Of a stretch of 64,000 nucleotides of DNA, positions 44,383 through 53,027 are shown in pieces (within the stretch, counting starts at the first letter, position 1; each line of letters begins with the position of its first letter). The stretch comes from Bradyrhizobium tropiciagri (GTDB lineage Bacteria > Pseudomonadota > Alphaproteobacteria > Rhizobiales > Xanthobacteraceae), in NCBI RefSeq assembly GCF_001189845.1, contig NZ_LFLZ01000002.1, positions 1-64,000 on the forward strand, written 5' to 3'. Under the pieces are notes generated by a model. The model was given only the letters and a program-made list of their open reading frames with translations. It made no database searches and was not told the origin of the DNA. The position numbers and the translations under genes are program-made.

Positions 44383-45090
44383 ATGAAGACGTTGAATATC
44401 CTGAGCGGCGGCGCGGCGCAGGGACTGGTGCGCAGCCTTGCACCTGCGTTTGAGGCCGAAACCGGCCTCGGCATTGCCGGCGATTTTGGCGCGGTCGGCG
44501 CCATGGCCGACAGATTGCGGGCCGGCGTTCCGACCGACATCGTCATCCTGACCGCTGCGCTGATCGCTAAGCTTGCCGACGAAGGGTTGGTCTTGCGCAG
44601 CTCGATCGCCGACATCGGCCGCGTTGAAACGGCGCTTGCGGTCCGCGCGGGCGATCCACCGGCGCGCGCCGAGGACGCAGCAAGCCTGCTTACCGTCCTG
44701 CTTGCTGCGGACGCGATCTTCGTGCCGGATACCAAGGCGTCAACCGCCGGCATTCATGTCGCCAAGATGCTGACGCAACTCGGCATCACTGACGCCGTCG
44801 CCGACCGGCTGAAGATCTTTCCGAACGGAGCGACTGCGATGCGGCATCTGGCCGAGTCCCGAGACCGGCGACCGATCGGTTGCACGCAATCGACCGAGAT
44901 CATCAGCACTCCGGGTGTCGTGCTTTCGGGCACCTTGCCGCCGGGATGCGGGCTCGCGACCATGTATACGGCTGCCATCCCGACGCGGGCGTCGGCTGCA
45001 CCGCAGGCGCAACGCCTGATCGCGTTGCTGACGTCGTCGGAGACATCGGAGCTACGGCGTCAAGCTGGCTTTCTCTCCTTAACGTCGTAG
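44383..45090 (+). CDS. ModA-like solute-binding protein without a signal peptide
   Basis: The product is 235 residues starting MKTLNILSGGAAQGLVRSLA, the usual first strand of periplasmic molybdate-type binding proteins. AMADRLRAGVPTDIVILTAA and DTKASTAGIHVAKMLTQLGI follow. The chain begins directly with the mature fold and has no signal peptide, so export is doubtful unless the true start is upstream in another form. It lies 38 bp after the Bug gene and is probably co-transcribed. Proteins of this type often lack modBC neighbours and may act as intracellular sensors. Confidence 0.65.
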   Translation: MKTLNILSGGAAQGLVRSLAPAFEAETGLGIAGDFGAVGAMADRLRAGVPTDIVILTAALIAKLADEGLVLRSSIADIGRVETALAVRAGDPPARAEDAASLLTVLLAADAIFVPDTKASTAGIHVAKMLTQLGITDAVADRLKIFPNGATAMRHLAESRDRRPIGCTQSTEIISTPGVVLSGTLPPGCGLATMYTAAIPTRASAAPQAQRLIALLTSSETSELRRQAGFLSLTS

Positions 45091-45407
45091 ACCCAGGATG
45101 GGACTAATGCGCAGCGGCAAGCGCGTCTATGAGCGGCCCCAGACACCAGCGCCGCCAGCGGACGAAAAGTTGTAGCAGGGTGGTGTAAGAGCCCAACGCC
45201 GCCGGCAGATCGTGTCAGGGTGCCCTTTGATCGGAGGACCCAGAGCACGCCGCTTACGGGCAGAAGTGGGCATCGACCTGCCGACAATTCCTAATGAATC
45301 CGTCGAAAACGCCCCCAAAGCAGGGCGTGTTTGAGAGTCCAGACGTTGCCAATTCTACGAGAACTCGCGTATGCATTACGTGTAGGATCGTAGTGTAGGA
45401 AATTGAA
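45091..45407. other. Intergenic stretch
   Basis: No gene is supported. A short hairpin (ACGCCC ... GGGCGT) lies at about 45,307-45,330 and may be a terminator for the operon upstream. Confidence 0.35.
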
Positions 45408-46379
45408 ATGGCGATGGAACTGAGGGGCGCGAGCGGCGAGGGATTTGCGACGATTGCCGCTGACGGTCGCGTGTTGGATTCCTGGTTTCTTCGGCTGAGC
45501 CTGGTTACGAACGCCGACAAGGCGGCAACGGTACGGCTGACGAGCGACGAGATCACCAGGTCGCTGGGCGAAGCGGCAGATGGATGTGAGCGACACGACG
45601 ACATCCGCAATGTCGACATCGTGGCCATTCGTACGGAAATTGACTCCCTTGCATCGGCGCCGACTGATGTGCACGACGCATATCTTCGCCTCCATCTGCT
45701 GAGCCACCGGCTCGTCCAGCCGAATTGCCTGAACCTCGACGGAATATTCGGTCTGTTACCAAACGTTGCCTGGACGACGCTCGGTCCCTGCGAACCCTCT
45801 CGTGTACCGGACGCGCGACTCGGAGCGCGAAAGCGTTCCCTCGCCTTTGAGGTGACGGGCGTCGATAAGTTCCCGCGCATGACTGATTACGTGACGCCCG
45901 CGGACGTGAGAATTGCAGATGCGGATCGCGTCAGGCTCGGAGCTCACTTGGCACCGGGCACGACCGTCATGCACGAAGGCTTTTGCAATTTTAATGCGGG
46001 CACGCTCGGTCCCTGCATGGTCGAAGGCCGGATCAGCGCCGGTGTAGTTGTGGGAAGCGGCAGCGACATTGGTGGCGGAGCGTCGATCATGGGCACTCTT
46101 TCCGGAGGGGGGAAAGAGAGGATTACAGTTGGTGAGCGCTGCCTGATCGGAGCCAACGCCGGCATCGGCATTTCTTTGGGTGACGATTGTGTCGTCGAAG
46201 CGGGCTGTTATGTCACGGCAGGCGCGCGCATCCTTTTGGAAGATGGCCGAGTGCTGAAAGCGAAGGAACTCTCGGGCCAGAAGGGCCTGCTCTTTCGTCG
46301 CAACTCCCAGAGCGGCGCGCTTGAGGCAACCAGACGTACACCGAACTGGGACGGCCTCAACGCACAGCTTCACGGCTAG
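45408..46379 (+). CDS. Tetrahydrodipicolinate N-succinyltransferase-like protein (actinobacterial DapD type)
   Basis: The product is 323 residues. The C-terminal half is a left-handed beta-helix: [60 protein letters not shown] and [20 protein letters not shown]. An N-terminal alpha/beta domain precedes it. The length and the order match the actinobacterial DapD, not the 280-residue form usual in alphaproteobacteria. DapD succinylates tetrahydrodipicolinate in lysine synthesis. Its location among catabolic genes suggests a second copy or a different acyl-acceptor role. Confidence 0.75.
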   Translation: MAMELRGASGEGFATIAADGRVLDSWFLRLSLVTNADKAATVRLTSDEITRSLGEAADGCERHDDIRNVDIVAIRTEIDSLASAPTDVHDAYLRLHLLSHRLVQPNCLNLDGIFGLLPNVAWTTLGPCEPSRVPDARLGARKRSLAFEVTGVDKFPRMTDYVTPADVRIADADRVRLGAHLAPGTTVMHEGFCNFNAGTLGPCMVEGRISAGVVVGSGSDIGGGASIMGTLSGGGKERITVGERCLIGANAGIGISLGDDCVVEAGCYVTAGARILLEDGRVLKAKELSGQKGLLFRRNSQSGALEATRRTPNWDGLNAQLHG

Positions 46380-46425
46380 GCCGTTCACTCGAAGAAGTCG
46401 TCGACGACAATTGTGGCGCGTCAGC

Positions 46426-46512
46426 GATGTGGCCTTCTGGCCTATCGCGACATTTGCTGCGGTTTCATGGAGGCGGTCGGTGTCAGGTCGAACCGGGCAT
46501 CGACGAAAATAA
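46426..46512 (+). repeat. Probable interspersed rhizobial repeat
   Basis: A plus-strand frame reads VSDVAFWPIATFAAVSWRR ending TGHR. I recognise the VAFWPIATFAA string (antisense of MSAFGGKAD-like strings) from many small spurious ORFs in Bradyrhizobium and Rhodopseudomonas genomes, which points to a repeated intergenic element. It is not thought to be a gene. Confidence 0.35.
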
Positions 46513-46537
46513 ATATATGAGTCCGCGTCCTGGCCAC

Positions 46538-47344
46538 CTACCGCGTCAGCTGCGTGAGCCCAGTTGGTGGCCCATCGACCGCCGTCCAGCCGCCGTCAAC
46601 GAACAGCGTGCTGCCGCTGACATAGCTCGCGGCGTCGGATGCAAGATAGGCCACGGCGGTAGCGACTTCGTCGGCGCTGCTCCAGCGATTGAACACGGTG
46701 TGGCCGGCATAGAGACTATAGATGTCCGGTCGCTGCTTGAACGGGCCGGTCAATGCTGTCTCCGCGATGCTCGGCGCGATGGCGTTGACGCGGACGCCGG
46801 AGCGGCCGACCTCGGACGCGAAGCCCTTTACCAGGAGACCGATGGCTGCCTTGGTCGAGCCATAGACTGCGAGCCCCGGCTCGATCGTCACGGCGCGCAC
46901 CGAGGAGCAGGCAATCAGGCTGCCGCCTTGCTGCTTGACCATGATGCGACCGAATGCCTGGAAGAACCAGACCGTGCCCTTGATGTTGAGGTTGATGACG
47001 CGGTCGAGATCCTCCTCGGTGTAGTCGAGAATGGTCTTGCGGATGTTCAGCCCCGGCGTGGTGACGGCGATGTCGACGCGCTGCAATTCCGCGAGCGCCT
47101 TCGTCGCCAGCGCCTCGACGTCGGCACGATCGGCCGCATCGCAGGCGGCGGCCGTTGCCGATCCACCCTGCTCCCGGATCGCTGCGGCGGTCGCCTCGGC
47201 GCCCTCCAGCGTGCGATCGGCGCACAGCACGCGGGCGCCAAGCGAGGCCAGCGCTTCAGCCGAGGATTTGCCGATACCCGAGGCGGCGCCCAGCACCACG
47301 GCAGTCTTGCCGGTGAGATCGAATAGCTTGCGGTAGTCGGTCAT
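46538..47344 (-). CDS. Short-chain dehydrogenase/reductase
   Basis: The product is 268 residues. The NAD(P)-binding TGKTAVVLGAASGIGKSSAE has the TGxxxGIG pattern, with an acidic ADRT after strand 2 that suggests NAD preference. The active site shows IACSSVRAV with the catalytic Ser and YGSTKAA with Y-x-x-x-K, and a C-terminal ASYVSGSTLFVDGGW. It probably oxidises a hydroxy acid or sugar alcohol. It is divergent from the GntR regulator at 47423 and likely controlled by it. Confidence 0.9.
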   Translation of the reverse strand: MTDYRKLFDLTGKTAVVLGAASGIGKSSAEALASLGARVLCADRTLEGAEATAAAIREQGGSATAAACDAADRADVEALATKALAELQRVDIAVTTPGLNIRKTILDYTEEDLDRVINLNIKGTVWFFQAFGRIMVKQQGGSLIACSSVRAVTIEPGLAVYGSTKAAIGLLVKGFASEVGRSGVRVNAIAPSIAETALTGPFKQRPDIYSLYAGHTVFNRWSSADEVATAVAYLASDAASYVSGSTLFVDGGWTAVDGPPTGLTQLTR

Positions 47345-47395
47345 GGGACCTCCCGGGATGCGAGCGGTGTTGTTTGCCTTACGGTTCTTTCATAT

Positions 47396-47409
47396 ACTAA
47401 TATATTAGT
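47396..47409. promoter_or_regulatory. 14-bp perfect palindrome, probable GntR operator
   Basis: ACTAATATATTAGT lies in the 78-bp gap between the divergent SDR and GntR genes, 14 bp before the regulator's start. Its size, symmetry and position fit autoregulated GntR/FCD operators. It would also overlap the SDR promoter. Confidence 0.65.
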
Positions 47410-47422
47410 TTTGGGAGCAAGA

Positions 47423-48166
47423 ATGCCTGCCCGCTCGTCGAAAAAGTCGGAGCACCGCAACCTTGCCGGCCACCGGCGGACCGGCCGTCCGCGCACCGCC
47501 ACTGCTGCGGCGCGGATCTATGCTGAGCTGCGCGCTGAACTCGTCTCCTTGCAGCGCAGACCGGGCGCCCCGATCATCGAGGCCGAGATCGCACGCTCCT
47601 ATGGCGTCAGCCGGACGCCGGTGCGGGAAGCCATCCTGCGCCTGTCGGACGAAGGCCTGGTCGAGATTTTCCCGCAGTCGGGCATCTTCGTGTCGCGCAT
47701 ACCGCTCGCCGCTCTCCCGGAGGCCATCATTGTCCGCAGGTCGCTGGAGGAAACCACGACCCGCATGGCGACCGAGCGCGCCAGCGCCAGCCAGATCCTC
47801 GGCCTGCACGCGATCCTCGAACGCCAGCGCGAGGCCGAGATGGCCGATGATCGCGAGGCATTCCACCAGGCTGACGAGGCCTTTCACGCCGCTATCGCCG
47901 AAATTGCCGGACACCCCGGCATTTGGAAGCTGATCCTGCAGGTCAAGGTTCACGTCGACCGCTTCCGGTGGCTCACCTTGCCGCAGCGTGGGCGGATGGC
48001 CGAGGTCATCGCCGAGCACGAGGCCGTCATGGCCGCGATGGAGGCATGCGACGCGGCAGCCGCCGGGGCGGCGATGACGAGACATCTCGAACGGCTTCTG
48101 GCCGACATCGCGGCCACCCAGCACGACAATCCGGAGTTCTTCGACGATCAACGCCAGCCGGCATGA
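47423..48166 (+). CDS. GntR/FCD family transcriptional regulator
   Basis: The product is 247 residues from ATG 47423 with GGGAGCAAG upstream. It has a winged-helix domain (EIARSYGVSRTPVREAILRL, EGLVEIFPQSGIFVSRIPLA) and a C-terminal FCD domain with the metal-binding residues DEAFHAAIAEIAG and EHEAVMAAMEACD. It probably represses the divergent SDR and the TRAP operon that starts 42 bp after its stop, and is relieved by the transported acid. Confidence 0.9.
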   Translation: MPARSSKKSEHRNLAGHRRTGRPRTATAAARIYAELRAELVSLQRRPGAPIIEAEIARSYGVSRTPVREAILRLSDEGLVEIFPQSGIFVSRIPLAALPEAIIVRRSLEETTTRMATERASASQILGLHAILERQREAEMADDREAFHQADEAFHAAIAEIAGHPGIWKLILQVKVHVDRFRWLTLPQRGRMAEVIAEHEAVMAAMEACDAAAAGAAMTRHLERLLADIAATQHDNPEFFDDQRQPA

Positions 48167-48208
48167 CCGCGGCCGGACTCCGGCCAGGCATTTTTGGGAG
48201 GAATGACA

Positions 48209-49234
48209 ATGAACCGTACAGATCGATCGCGGACTCGCGGTGCCGGGCTCAACCGTCGCGACATCATCAAGATCGGCGCCGGCCTTGGCGCCGCGGCCAC
48301 GACGCAGAGCGCCCTCGCCCAGTCGAAAGCGGTGTTCAAGGCGTCAGACGTGCAACCGCCCGGCTATCCGACCGTGGTCGCGACGGAAAATCTCGGCAAG
48401 AAGCTTGCGGCGGCGACCAACGGCCGCCTCTCGCTGCAGATGTTCCCCTCGATGCAGCTCGGCGGCGAAAAGGAAACCATCGAGCAGACCCAGATCGGCG
48501 CGATCCAGATGCTGCGCGTCAGCGCCGGCTCGATCGGCCCCATCGTCGACGACATCAACGTCGTCAACATGCCTTTCCTGTTCAAGAACATGGCGCATGC
48601 CGAGCGGATGATGGATGGCCCGATCGGCCAGGAACTGCTGGACAAGATCACAGTGAGCCCGAATGCCGGGCTGGTCGCACTGTGCTGGATGAATTCCGGA
48701 GCGCGCAGCCTCTACAACACCAAGCATTCGATCAAGACGATCGCCGACATCAAGGGCCTCAAGTTCCGCGTCATCGGCAATCCGATCTTCATCGACATGA
48801 TGAACGCGCTCGGCGGCAACGGCGTCGCGATGGGTTACGACCAGGTGTTCAGCGCGTTGCAGACCGGCGTCATCGACGGCGCCGAGAACAATCCCCCGAG
48901 CTACGTCTTCAGCAATCACTACACCGCGGCGAAGCACTTCTCGCTCACCGAGCACCTGATCGTTCCCGAGGTGCTGGTGTTCTCGAAGCGGGCCTGGTCT
49001 GCGCTGTCGGCCGACGACCAGACGCTGATCAAGAAGCTTGCCCGCGAGGCGCAGATGGAAGAGCGCGCGCTCTGGAACACATACGAGCAGCAGGCGATGG
49101 AAAAGGCGAAAGCCGCCGGCTGCGAGATCATCGAGATCGCCGACAAGACGCCCTTCCAGAATGCGGTCAAGCCGGTATGGGACAAATACGGCCCGAAATA
49201 CCAGGACATGATCGGACGCATCCAGTCTGCCTGA
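48209..49234 (+). CDS. TRAP transporter substrate-binding protein (DctP type)
   Basis: The product is 341 residues. The start at ATG 48209 has ideal spacing from GGGAGGA; an ATG at 48203 overlaps it. A Tat signal (LNRRDIIKIGAGLGAAATTQ) precedes the mature DctP fold: FKASDVQPPGYPTVVATENL, LRVSAGSIGPIVDDINVVNM and GYDQVFSALQTGVIDGAENN, the family signature with the conserved Arg region FRVIG. It binds an organic acid in the periplasm. First gene of dctP-Q-M. Confidence 0.9.
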   Translation: MNRTDRSRTRGAGLNRRDIIKIGAGLGAAATTQSALAQSKAVFKASDVQPPGYPTVVATENLGKKLAAATNGRLSLQMFPSMQLGGEKETIEQTQIGAIQMLRVSAGSIGPIVDDINVVNMPFLFKNMAHAERMMDGPIGQELLDKITVSPNAGLVALCWMNSGARSLYNTKHSIKTIADIKGLKFRVIGNPIFIDMMNALGGNGVAMGYDQVFSALQTGVIDGAENNPPSYVFSNHYTAAKHFSLTEHLIVPEVLVFSKRAWSALSADDQTLIKKLAREAQMEERALWNTYEQQAMEKAKAAGCEIIEIADKTPFQNAVKPVWDKYGPKYQDMIGRIQSA

Positions 49235-49270
49235 CACGGCACCACGCGAGAAATCGACAACATACGGGAA

Positions 49271-49789
49271 ATGGACATGGCCGGATCATATCGCCGCGCG
49301 ATGGACTATCTGTATCTGGCCTGCGTCATCACCGGCTCTGCCGCGTTGATCTTGATTTCAGCGGTCATCCCCTGGGCAGTGTTCACGCGCTACGTCCTGA
49401 ACAGCGCGGCCTCCTGGCCCGAACCGCTCGCGGTGCTGCTCACCATCGTCGTGACCTTCATCGGTGCGGCGGCGGGATATCGGCTCAACCTGCATATGAA
49501 CGTCGGCTATTTTGCCGGCAAGCTGCCGGACCCGCTCCGGGCGCTCGCCGACCTTGTCGTGCAACTGCTGATGGGACTGGTCGCGCTGTTCATGATGATA
49601 TGGGGCTATCGGCTCGTCGAGGTGACCTGGCACAACACGATCGCCGACTTTCCGTCGCTGTCGGTCGGCGTCACCTATCTTCCAATTCCGATCGGCGGCT
49701 GCTGCCTGCTGCTGTTCATCATCGAACGGATCTTCCTTGGCGCACCGCCCGATCCGATCAGCCCGCATCGCGACGCATCGATCGACTGA
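49271..49789 (+). CDS. TRAP transporter small permease (DctQ type)
   Basis: The product is 172 residues with four predicted membrane helices, including VFTRYVLNSAASWPEPLAVL between helices 1 and 2 and GYRLNLHMNVGYF, the usual DctQ motif. It forms the membrane complex with the large permease encoded 15 bp downstream. The gene order P-Q-M on one strand is standard. Confidence 0.88.
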   Translation: MDMAGSYRRAMDYLYLACVITGSAALILISAVIPWAVFTRYVLNSAASWPEPLAVLLTIVVTFIGAAAGYRLNLHMNVGYFAGKLPDPLRALADLVVQLLMGLVALFMMIWGYRLVEVTWHNTIADFPSLSVGVTYLPIPIGGCCLLLFIIERIFLGAPPDPISPHRDASID

Positions 49790-49804
49790 CCGCGAGAAGC
49801 CACC

Positions 49805-51100
49805 ATGGACATCTCCCTCCTGCTCGCGACCATGCTGCTATGTTTCCTGATCGGCATGCCGATCGCCTACTCGCTGGCGATGGCGGCCATCGTCGGCGCC
49901 TTGTGGATCGGCATTCCGCTCGAAGCAGTGATGCTGAAGATCTCCGACGGCGTCAGCAAGGTCGCGATGCTGACCATTCCGTTCTTCGTGCTGGCCGGTG
50001 CGATCATGGCCGAGGGCGGCATGGCCCGGCGCCTGGTCGCGTTTGCCGACGTGCTGGTGGGGTTGACGCGTCTGCGCGGCGGCCTTTCGATCGTCAACGT
50101 GCTGGCAACGACGTTCCTGAGCGGCATCTCCGGATCGGCCGTCGCCGATACATCGGCGATCGGTTCGGTGATGATCCCGCAGATGGAACAGAACGGCTAT
50201 CCGCGCGTGTTCGCCACGAACCTGACGATCACCTCGTCGGTTCAGGCTCTCCTGGTGCCGCCGAGCCACAATGCGGTGCTTTACTCGCTTGCGACGGGCG
50301 GAACGATCTCGATCAGCGCCCTCTTCATGGCCGGCGTATTCCCGGGGCTGCTGCTCGGCTTCTCGCTGATCATTCTGTGCCTTGCCGTCGCCTATCGCGA
50401 GAAGCACCCGCACGGCCAGACCGTGCCGGCCAAGGACGCGATCCGGATCGCCATCGATGCCTCCTGGGGCCTCATCACCCTCGTCATCATCCTGGGCGGC
50501 ATTCTCGGCGGCATCTTCACCGCGATCGAAGCTGGCGCCATCGCCTGCATCTGGGCGTTCTTCGTCACCATGTTCATCTATCGCGACTATCGCTGGCGCG
50601 ACCTGCCGGTGCTGCTGCATCGCACGCTGCGCACCGTCGCCATGGTGATGACGCTGATCGCCTGCGCCTCCAGCGTCGGCTACATCATGGCGCTGACGCA
50701 GATGCCGGCCAAGATGACCGCCTTCTTCCTGTCGATCTCCGACAACAAGTACGTCATCCTGCTCCTGATCAACGTCCTGCTGCTGGTGCTCGGCACGCTG
50801 GTCGACATGGCGCCGTCGATCCTGATCGCAACGCCGATCCTGCTGCCGGTCATGAAGAACTTCGGCGTCGATCCGGTCCATTTCGGCATGATCATGCTGC
50901 TCAATCTCGGCATCGGCCTGTGCCATCCACCCGTCGGTGCGATCCTGTTTGTCGGCTGCGCGGTCGGCAAGGTCACAATCGAGCAGGTCATGCGCAAGAT
51001 CTGGCCGTTCTATGCGGTGATGTTCTTTGTCCTGATGTGCGTGACCTATCTGCCGGAAATCTCGCTATGGCTGCCGCGGCAGCTTCAGGCGCTGCACTGA
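49805..51100 (+). CDS. TRAP transporter large permease (DctM type)
   Basis: The product is 431 residues with about twelve membrane helices. Family features are IPFFVLAGAIMAEGGMARRL, TFLSGISGSAVADTSAIGSV, VPPSHNAVLYSLATGG and GIGLCHPPVGAILFVGCAVG. It drives sodium-linked uptake of the substrate bound by DctP. The length is normal. The next gene downstream is a damaged cyclase, so the pathway enzyme once encoded there may be lost. Confidence 0.92.
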   Translation: MDISLLLATMLLCFLIGMPIAYSLAMAAIVGALWIGIPLEAVMLKISDGVSKVAMLTIPFFVLAGAIMAEGGMARRLVAFADVLVGLTRLRGGLSIVNVLATTFLSGISGSAVADTSAIGSVMIPQMEQNGYPRVFATNLTITSSVQALLVPPSHNAVLYSLATGGTISISALFMAGVFPGLLLGFSLIILCLAVAYREKHPHGQTVPAKDAIRIAIDASWGLITLVIILGGILGGIFTAIEAGAIACIWAFFVTMFIYRDYRWRDLPVLLHRTLRTVAMVMTLIACASSVGYIMALTQMPAKMTAFFLSISDNKYVILLLINVLLLVLGTLVDMAPSILIATPILLPVMKNFGVDPVHFGMIMLLNLGIGLCHPPVGAILFVGCAVGKVTIEQVMRKIWPFYAVMFFVLMCVTYLPEISLWLPRQLQALH

Positions 51101-51193
51101 GAGCAAGCTGCACCTTGCACTACCGCGGCAAACGCGGCAGCATCATGGCTAGAAGCGCGCCGGCGCCGGCTCCGTCAAGAAAGGGTATCCGTC

Positions 51194-51687
51194 GTGAGGA
51201 CCATCGACTTGAGCCGAGAACTCTATTACCACACGCCGAGCTATCCCGGCCATCCGCCATCATGTCCCCAGGGCATTTTCGCCCGATCAATGAATATCCG
51301 CTGGAGAAGTGCATCGCGCCCGGCATCTGTCTCGACCTGCGCCACATTATGGCGCGGGCCGAGATCATCCCCTCCGACCTCGCTACGGCGGTGAAGGCGG
51401 CCGGACGCCCGATCCCGAAAGGCGGCACCGTCCTGCTCTGCACCGGCCATCATGCGCGGACCTTTCCGCGCAAGGAGTATTCGACCGACAATGCCGGCGT
51501 GAATGTCGCGGCCACCGAGTGGCTGGCGAAACAGGGCATCGTTCATTTCGGCATCGACTCGATGCGCTCGGGTCCCGACGGCGACGAGAACCTGCTCGTC
51601 CACAAGGCCTGCTTCGATCTCGATATCACCCACATCGAGAGCCTGTGCAATCTCGAAGCCCTGCTCGATCATCAGTTTTTGGTTTGA
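51194..51687 (+). pseudogene. Cyclase/kynurenine-formamidase family gene with internal deletion
   Basis: The gene begins with a good cyclase N-terminus (GTG 51194, MRTIDLSRELYYHTPSYPGH) and then jumps frame to PGHFRPINEYPLEKCIAPGI, LPKGG-like GTVLLCTGHHARTF and IVHFGIDSMRSGPDGDENLL, a good C-terminal half. The segment between, which should contain the metal-binding H-x-G-T-H-x-D-x-P-x-H motif, is absent; only the PGHF end remains. An internal loss of roughly 30-50 codons plus a frame change leaves an inactive gene. It was probably the last gene of the TRAP operon. Confidence 0.75.
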
Positions 51688-51869
51688 TTCTGACTTTGAA
51701 GGATGTGCATTTCTGCCCGAGACAAGTGCTGACGAAGCGCGGCAATTGCTTGAAGGTTCACCTCGAATGCGACGGGACCCATTTCCTTTGTCTCTAATCG
51801 AAGGGCAGCATGTCCATCGGAACGCAACATTGTCTCCGAACCGGTCACATTCAGGATCACAAGATTCAT
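51672..51869 (-). CDS. Small hypothetical protein
   Basis: The product is 65 residues from ATG 51869, preceded by an excellent GGAGGAAAA. It reads MNLVILNVTGSETMLRSDGH, then LRLETKEMGPVAFEVNLQAI and a helix AALRQHLSRAEMHILQ. I recognise the E-M-G-P-x-A-F-E-V pattern from small rhizobial proteins of unknown function. Its 3' end overlaps the cyclase pseudogene's 3' end by 16 bp (convergent). Confidence 0.7.
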   Translation of the reverse strand: MNLVILNVTGSETMLRSDGHAALRLETKEMGPVAFEVNLQAIAALRQHLSRAEMHILQSQNQTKN

Positions 51870-52299
51870 TTTTCCTCCGATCGGGTACGTCCCCTCGCGC
51901 TTCAGACGCTTCCTATTTGGTGCTTAGACTTCGCCGCCCCTTGCGTCGGCTTCGGAGCGGCTTAGATGGGCCCCTTTGCCGTTCCTTTTAATCACGCAAT
52001 CGGCCCTATAGCACGAATCGCCATCCTCACTGCCACCGATTCAACTTATATCCATTGGATCGCAGCCGCCTGGTCCTCGACGCCCGGTCCAGCTGGCCAA
52101 ATAAGCTGTCCAGTCAGCCGGCATCGCGCAGCGATCGATGCAGGGCGACACTCCCAGCATCATGTGCTATCAAGGTCCAATCTGCTCCGTTGTGCCGGAC
52201 CAGCAGATGCAAAGAGTCGCAATATCATCGACGGCCCCTTCTGGTTACGTGAGTGCCTACGTCATCAACCCGGGCCTCTACCCAAGATCCGGTACAATC
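51870..52299. other. Intergenic stretch
   Basis: No supported gene. Short frames here have no ribosome binding site or family resemblance. The right end may include the lost 5' part of the Bug remnant, but nothing is recognisable. Confidence 0.35.
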
Positions 52300-52924
52300 C
52301 CGACACGGACTATGCGTCCTTCCGAACTTGGCACTTCTCCAAACGTGATGCTGGTCGATCCGCAGCTCGTGATCAATTCGATCGCGGACCTGGTTGCGCG
52401 CGCAAAAGCCAGCCCGGACGAATTGAACCATGCCAGCCCGGGCCAAGGGACGACGCCGTATCTCGCAAGAGTGCTGACGTCGCCAGGTCGGTACTTGTGC
52501 AGTACTCGGGCGCAGGTCCAACCATCCAGGTGATCCTGAACGGAACGAGCCAGATCGCCTTTAATGCCCTCCGCCTGCCGATCCGCACATCGAGTCAGGC
52601 GCACTGAAGGCGCTCGCAGTCACCAGAACCCATCGCTGGTTCGATTTGCCCGATGTGCCGACCATGATCGAGCTCGGCTACAAGGATTTCGTCTCCGACA
52701 CCTTTCAGGGCTTCTCCGCGCGCGTGAATACGCCTTCCCCGATCGTCGAGCTGCTGTCGGCGAAATCGATTGCGATCCTGAAGACGCCGAAGATCGCCGA
52801 CCAGCTGCGCAACGACGGCTCCGAGGTGCTGGCGAGCGGTCCCGACGGCATGCGCAAGCGCATTGCGGATGAGGTTCCGACATGGCGCGACATCATCGCA
52901 AGGGCCGGCATCAAGCCCGTCTGA
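52300..52924 (+). pseudogene. Bug/TctC solute receptor, decayed
   Basis: Pieces of a Bug protein occur in three frames in the right order: FGTSP-like GTSPNVMLVDPQLVINSIAD with ELNHASPGQGTTPYLA, then VQYSGAGPTIQVILNGTSQI, then IESGALKALAVTRTHRWFDL, DVPTMIELGYKDFVSDTFQG and the end at 52924. Signal peptide and N-terminal lobe are missing. At least two frameshifts are present. It was probably linked to the amidohydrolase downstream. Confidence 0.7.
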
Positions 52925-53027
52925 GCAGATCAACATTGCGCGACACGCACAGCGTGTGATCTTGCGACCGCCAACCGGCATCCCTTACGCTGTCCATCCA
53001 TAACAAAAAGACAGGGAGGCGATCGTC

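Noticed and set aside
47923..51687. A 1,254-codon plus-strand open frame
   Set aside because: It runs out of frame through the GntR, dctP, dctQ and dctM genes, which are clearly coding in other frames. Only its last about 140 codons are meaningful (the cyclase remnant).
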